The notes under the pieces are model-generated. The model saw nothing but the letters and a program-made list of their open reading frames with translations. It searched no databases and was not told where the DNA came from. 6,181 bases of DNA from Candidatus Tharpella sp. Lineage in GTDB: Bacteria; Desulfobacterota; Anaeroferrophillalia; Anaeroferrophillales; Tharpellaceae. Shown here one piece after another: positions 5,192-6,181 of the stretch (positions are counted from its first letter, which is position 1; the number at the start of each line of letters is the position of its first letter). The DNA lies in NCBI GenBank assembly GCA_021163565.1, contig JAGGTT010000040.1:1-6181 (forward strand). Direction: 5' to 3'. The position numbers and the translations under genes were made by a program.

Positions 5192-5875
5192 TTATAATTC
5201 TGACCATATCTTTCTGAGCGCCGGTTTTTTCAGGGCCCGACCAAGCCGCAGCAGATACTCCCGACGGCTGATTTCACGCCCGCCGAACTGTTCCAAATGC
5301 GGGGTTAAGAACTGGACATCAATAAAATGAAAGTTACGGCGTTTAGCCAGAGCCACCAGATCGACAAGGGCCGCTTTGGAGGCATGATCAACCAGGGAAA
5401 ACATCGACTCGGCAAAAAAGCAGCGGCCGAGAGAAATCCCGTAAAGACCGCCAACCAGTTCATGATTCTGGAAGATCTCAAACGAGTGAGCGAAACCGGC
5501 CACATGCAGATCGATGTAAGCGGTCTGCATCTCCGGGGTTATCCAGGTACCGCTCTCATGCCGACGCGGGATTTCTGCACAGGCCCTGACGACTTTAGTA
5601 AATACAGTATCCCGGCGACAGACAAAGCCGGTTTTCTGCAGATAACGACGATTACGGTGGGAGAGATGAAATTCGGCCGGGAAAAGCAGGGCCCGGGGAT
5701 CCGGCGACCACCAGAGAAACGGGTCACCCGGAGAGTACCAGGGGAAAATTCCTTCGGCATACGCTTTTAACAGCCGTTCCCGTGAAAGATCACCGCCCAC
5801 CGCCAGGAGACCCTCTGTTTCGGCAAGATGGGCGGGAGGAAAAACCGGCCGTAAATTCAGACTATAAACTGACAT
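5192..5875 (-). CDS. aat: Leucyl/phenylalanyl-tRNA-protein transferase
   Basis: Aat moves Leu or Phe from aminoacyl-tRNA to the N-terminal Arg or Lys of proteins, marking them for ClpS/ClpAP degradation (bacterial N-degron pathway) in the cytoplasm. The 227 residues match the family length (E. coli about 234). Conserved blocks appear in order: GLLAVGGDL (22-30), GIFPWY (42-47), WWSPDPRALL (55-64), SGTWIT (108-113), GLYGISLGRCFFAESMFS (143-160), ASKAAL (165-170) and DVQFLTPHLEQFGG (186-199). Glu156, Asp186 and Gln188 fall at the positions reported as catalytic in the E. coli enzyme. The ATG stands 1 nt after the stop of the upstream oxidoreductase (TGA-A-ATG) and has no Shine-Dalgarno of its own, so translation is probably coupled. 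There is no sign of damage. Confidence 0.96.
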   Translation of the reverse strand: MSVYSLNLRPVFPPAHLAETEGLLAVGGDLSRERLLKAYAEGIFPWYSPGDPFLWWSPDPRALLFPAEFHLSHRNRRYLQKTGFVCRRDTVFTKVVRACAEIPRRHESGTWITPEMQTAYIDLHVAGFAHSFEIFQNHELVGGLYGISLGRCFFAESMFSLVDHASKAALVDLVALAKRRNFHFIDVQFLTPHLEQFGGREISRREYLLRLGRALKKPALRKIWSEL

Positions 5876-5876
5876 T

Positions 5877-6181
5877 TCAGAGCCGGATCAGACAATTTCT
5901 TTTTATTTCTGCCAACAGCGGCCCGGCCTTGCGAATGATTTTACCACCCACCAGAATAAAACCTTTAAGCTTTTCCTGATGGAAAATAAGTGTACTGTAA
6001 CCACCTGCCACCGGGGTAGATTCCCGCCGCCACTCTTTATTATCCAGCGGCAGCTCCTTGAAACCGGCACTGATGAAATCGAGTCCGAAAAGAGTGAATG
6101 AGTTACAGCTGATCCCGCCATGATAGAGACGCTGGTGCCCGGCCATATTGCAACCGGCAATAAAACCCTGCTCTCCGGCCG
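5877..6181 (-). CDS. FAD/NAD(P)H-dependent oxidoreductase, C-terminal fragment (runs off the right edge)
   Basis: The open frame enters from the right edge with no start and ends at TGA (5877-5879), leaving about 100 residues. The visible beginning, AGEQGFIAGCNMAGH, matches the A-x-EQG-x-x-AG-x-NMAG segment of pyridine nucleotide-disulfide oxidoreductases of the NADH oxidase / NADH:rubredoxin reductase / nitrite reductase-flavoprotein type, in which it follows the final FAD-contacting motif. NSFTLFGLDFISAG then begins the C-terminal domain, as in those enzymes. The FAD- and NAD-binding Rossmann motifs and any redox cysteine would lie outside the window. The methionine at 6146 is internal, not the start. 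It is followed after 1 nt by aat. The electron partner is unknown; near a tungstate importer, a role next to a tungsten-dependent aldehyde oxidoreductase is possible. Confidence 0.75.
   Translation of the reverse strand, partial: AGEQGFIAGCNMAGHQRLYHGGISCNSFTLFGLDFISAGFKELPLDNKEWRRESTPVAGGYSTLIFHQEKLKGFILVGGKIIRKAGPLLAEIKRNCLIRL

Noticed and set aside
4965..5330. 121-codon plus-strand open frame spanning the wtpA start, the intergenic gap and the end of aat
   Set aside because: It covers two confident genes and their promoter region on the opposite strand, and the translated sequence shows no family features.
5327..5770. 147-codon plus-strand open frame opposite aat
   Set aside because: It lies wholly antisense to aat, whose motifs are all intact; the predicted protein is basic, has no recognisable domain and no ribosome-binding site.

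Overview
The window looks like a piece of chromosome from an anaerobic bacterium, most likely one of the Desulfobacterota/deltaproteobacterial lineages. That placement is an inference from a WtpA-type tungstate/molybdate transporter, an NADH-oxidase-like FAD oxidoreductase and moderate GC content. There is no rRNA or other taxonomic marker to fix it.

Layout: (1) Positions 1-632, minus strand: the N-terminal two thirds of an amidohydrolase-2 family metalloenzyme, cut by the window edge. (2) Positions 633-945: a 313-bp gap with no gene. It holds candidate promoters and the left copy of a 14-bp inverted repeat. (3) Positions 946-2111, plus strand: a 60-codon N-terminal remnant of the type I DNA methyltransferase HsdM, overlapping by ATGA a complete Fic-domain gene that carries its own inhibitory motif. 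This is the only plus-strand block. (4) Positions 2112-2217: a short convergent gap with the right copy of the repeat. (5) Positions 2218-5071, minus strand: a complete tungstate/molybdate ABC transporter, transcribed in the order wtpA (binding protein), wtpB (permease), wtpC (ATPase). (6) Positions 5192-6181, minus strand: aat (leucyl/phenylalanyl-tRNA-protein transferase), preceded 1 nt upstream by the C-terminal end of an FAD/NAD(P)H oxidoreductase that runs off the window.

How the parts fit: the minus-strand genes from the right edge to 2218 form one co-directional series (oxidoreductase, aat, wtpA, wtpB, wtpC), with a probable internal promoter before wtpA. A tungstate importer close to an NADH-oxidase-like flavoprotein suggests supply of tungsten to an aldehyde:ferredoxin oxidoreductase-type enzyme. 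No such enzyme lies in the window, so this is a hypothesis. The hsdM'-fic block looks like the scar of a type I restriction-modification locus: the methyltransferase is lost beyond its first helices and the accessory Fic gene survives using the ribosome-binding site left inside the hsdM stub. Near-identical 14-bp sequences in opposite orientation flank this block (804-817 and 2174-2187) and may mark its boundaries.

I see no CRISPR array, tRNA, rRNA, transposase or convincing intrinsic terminator.
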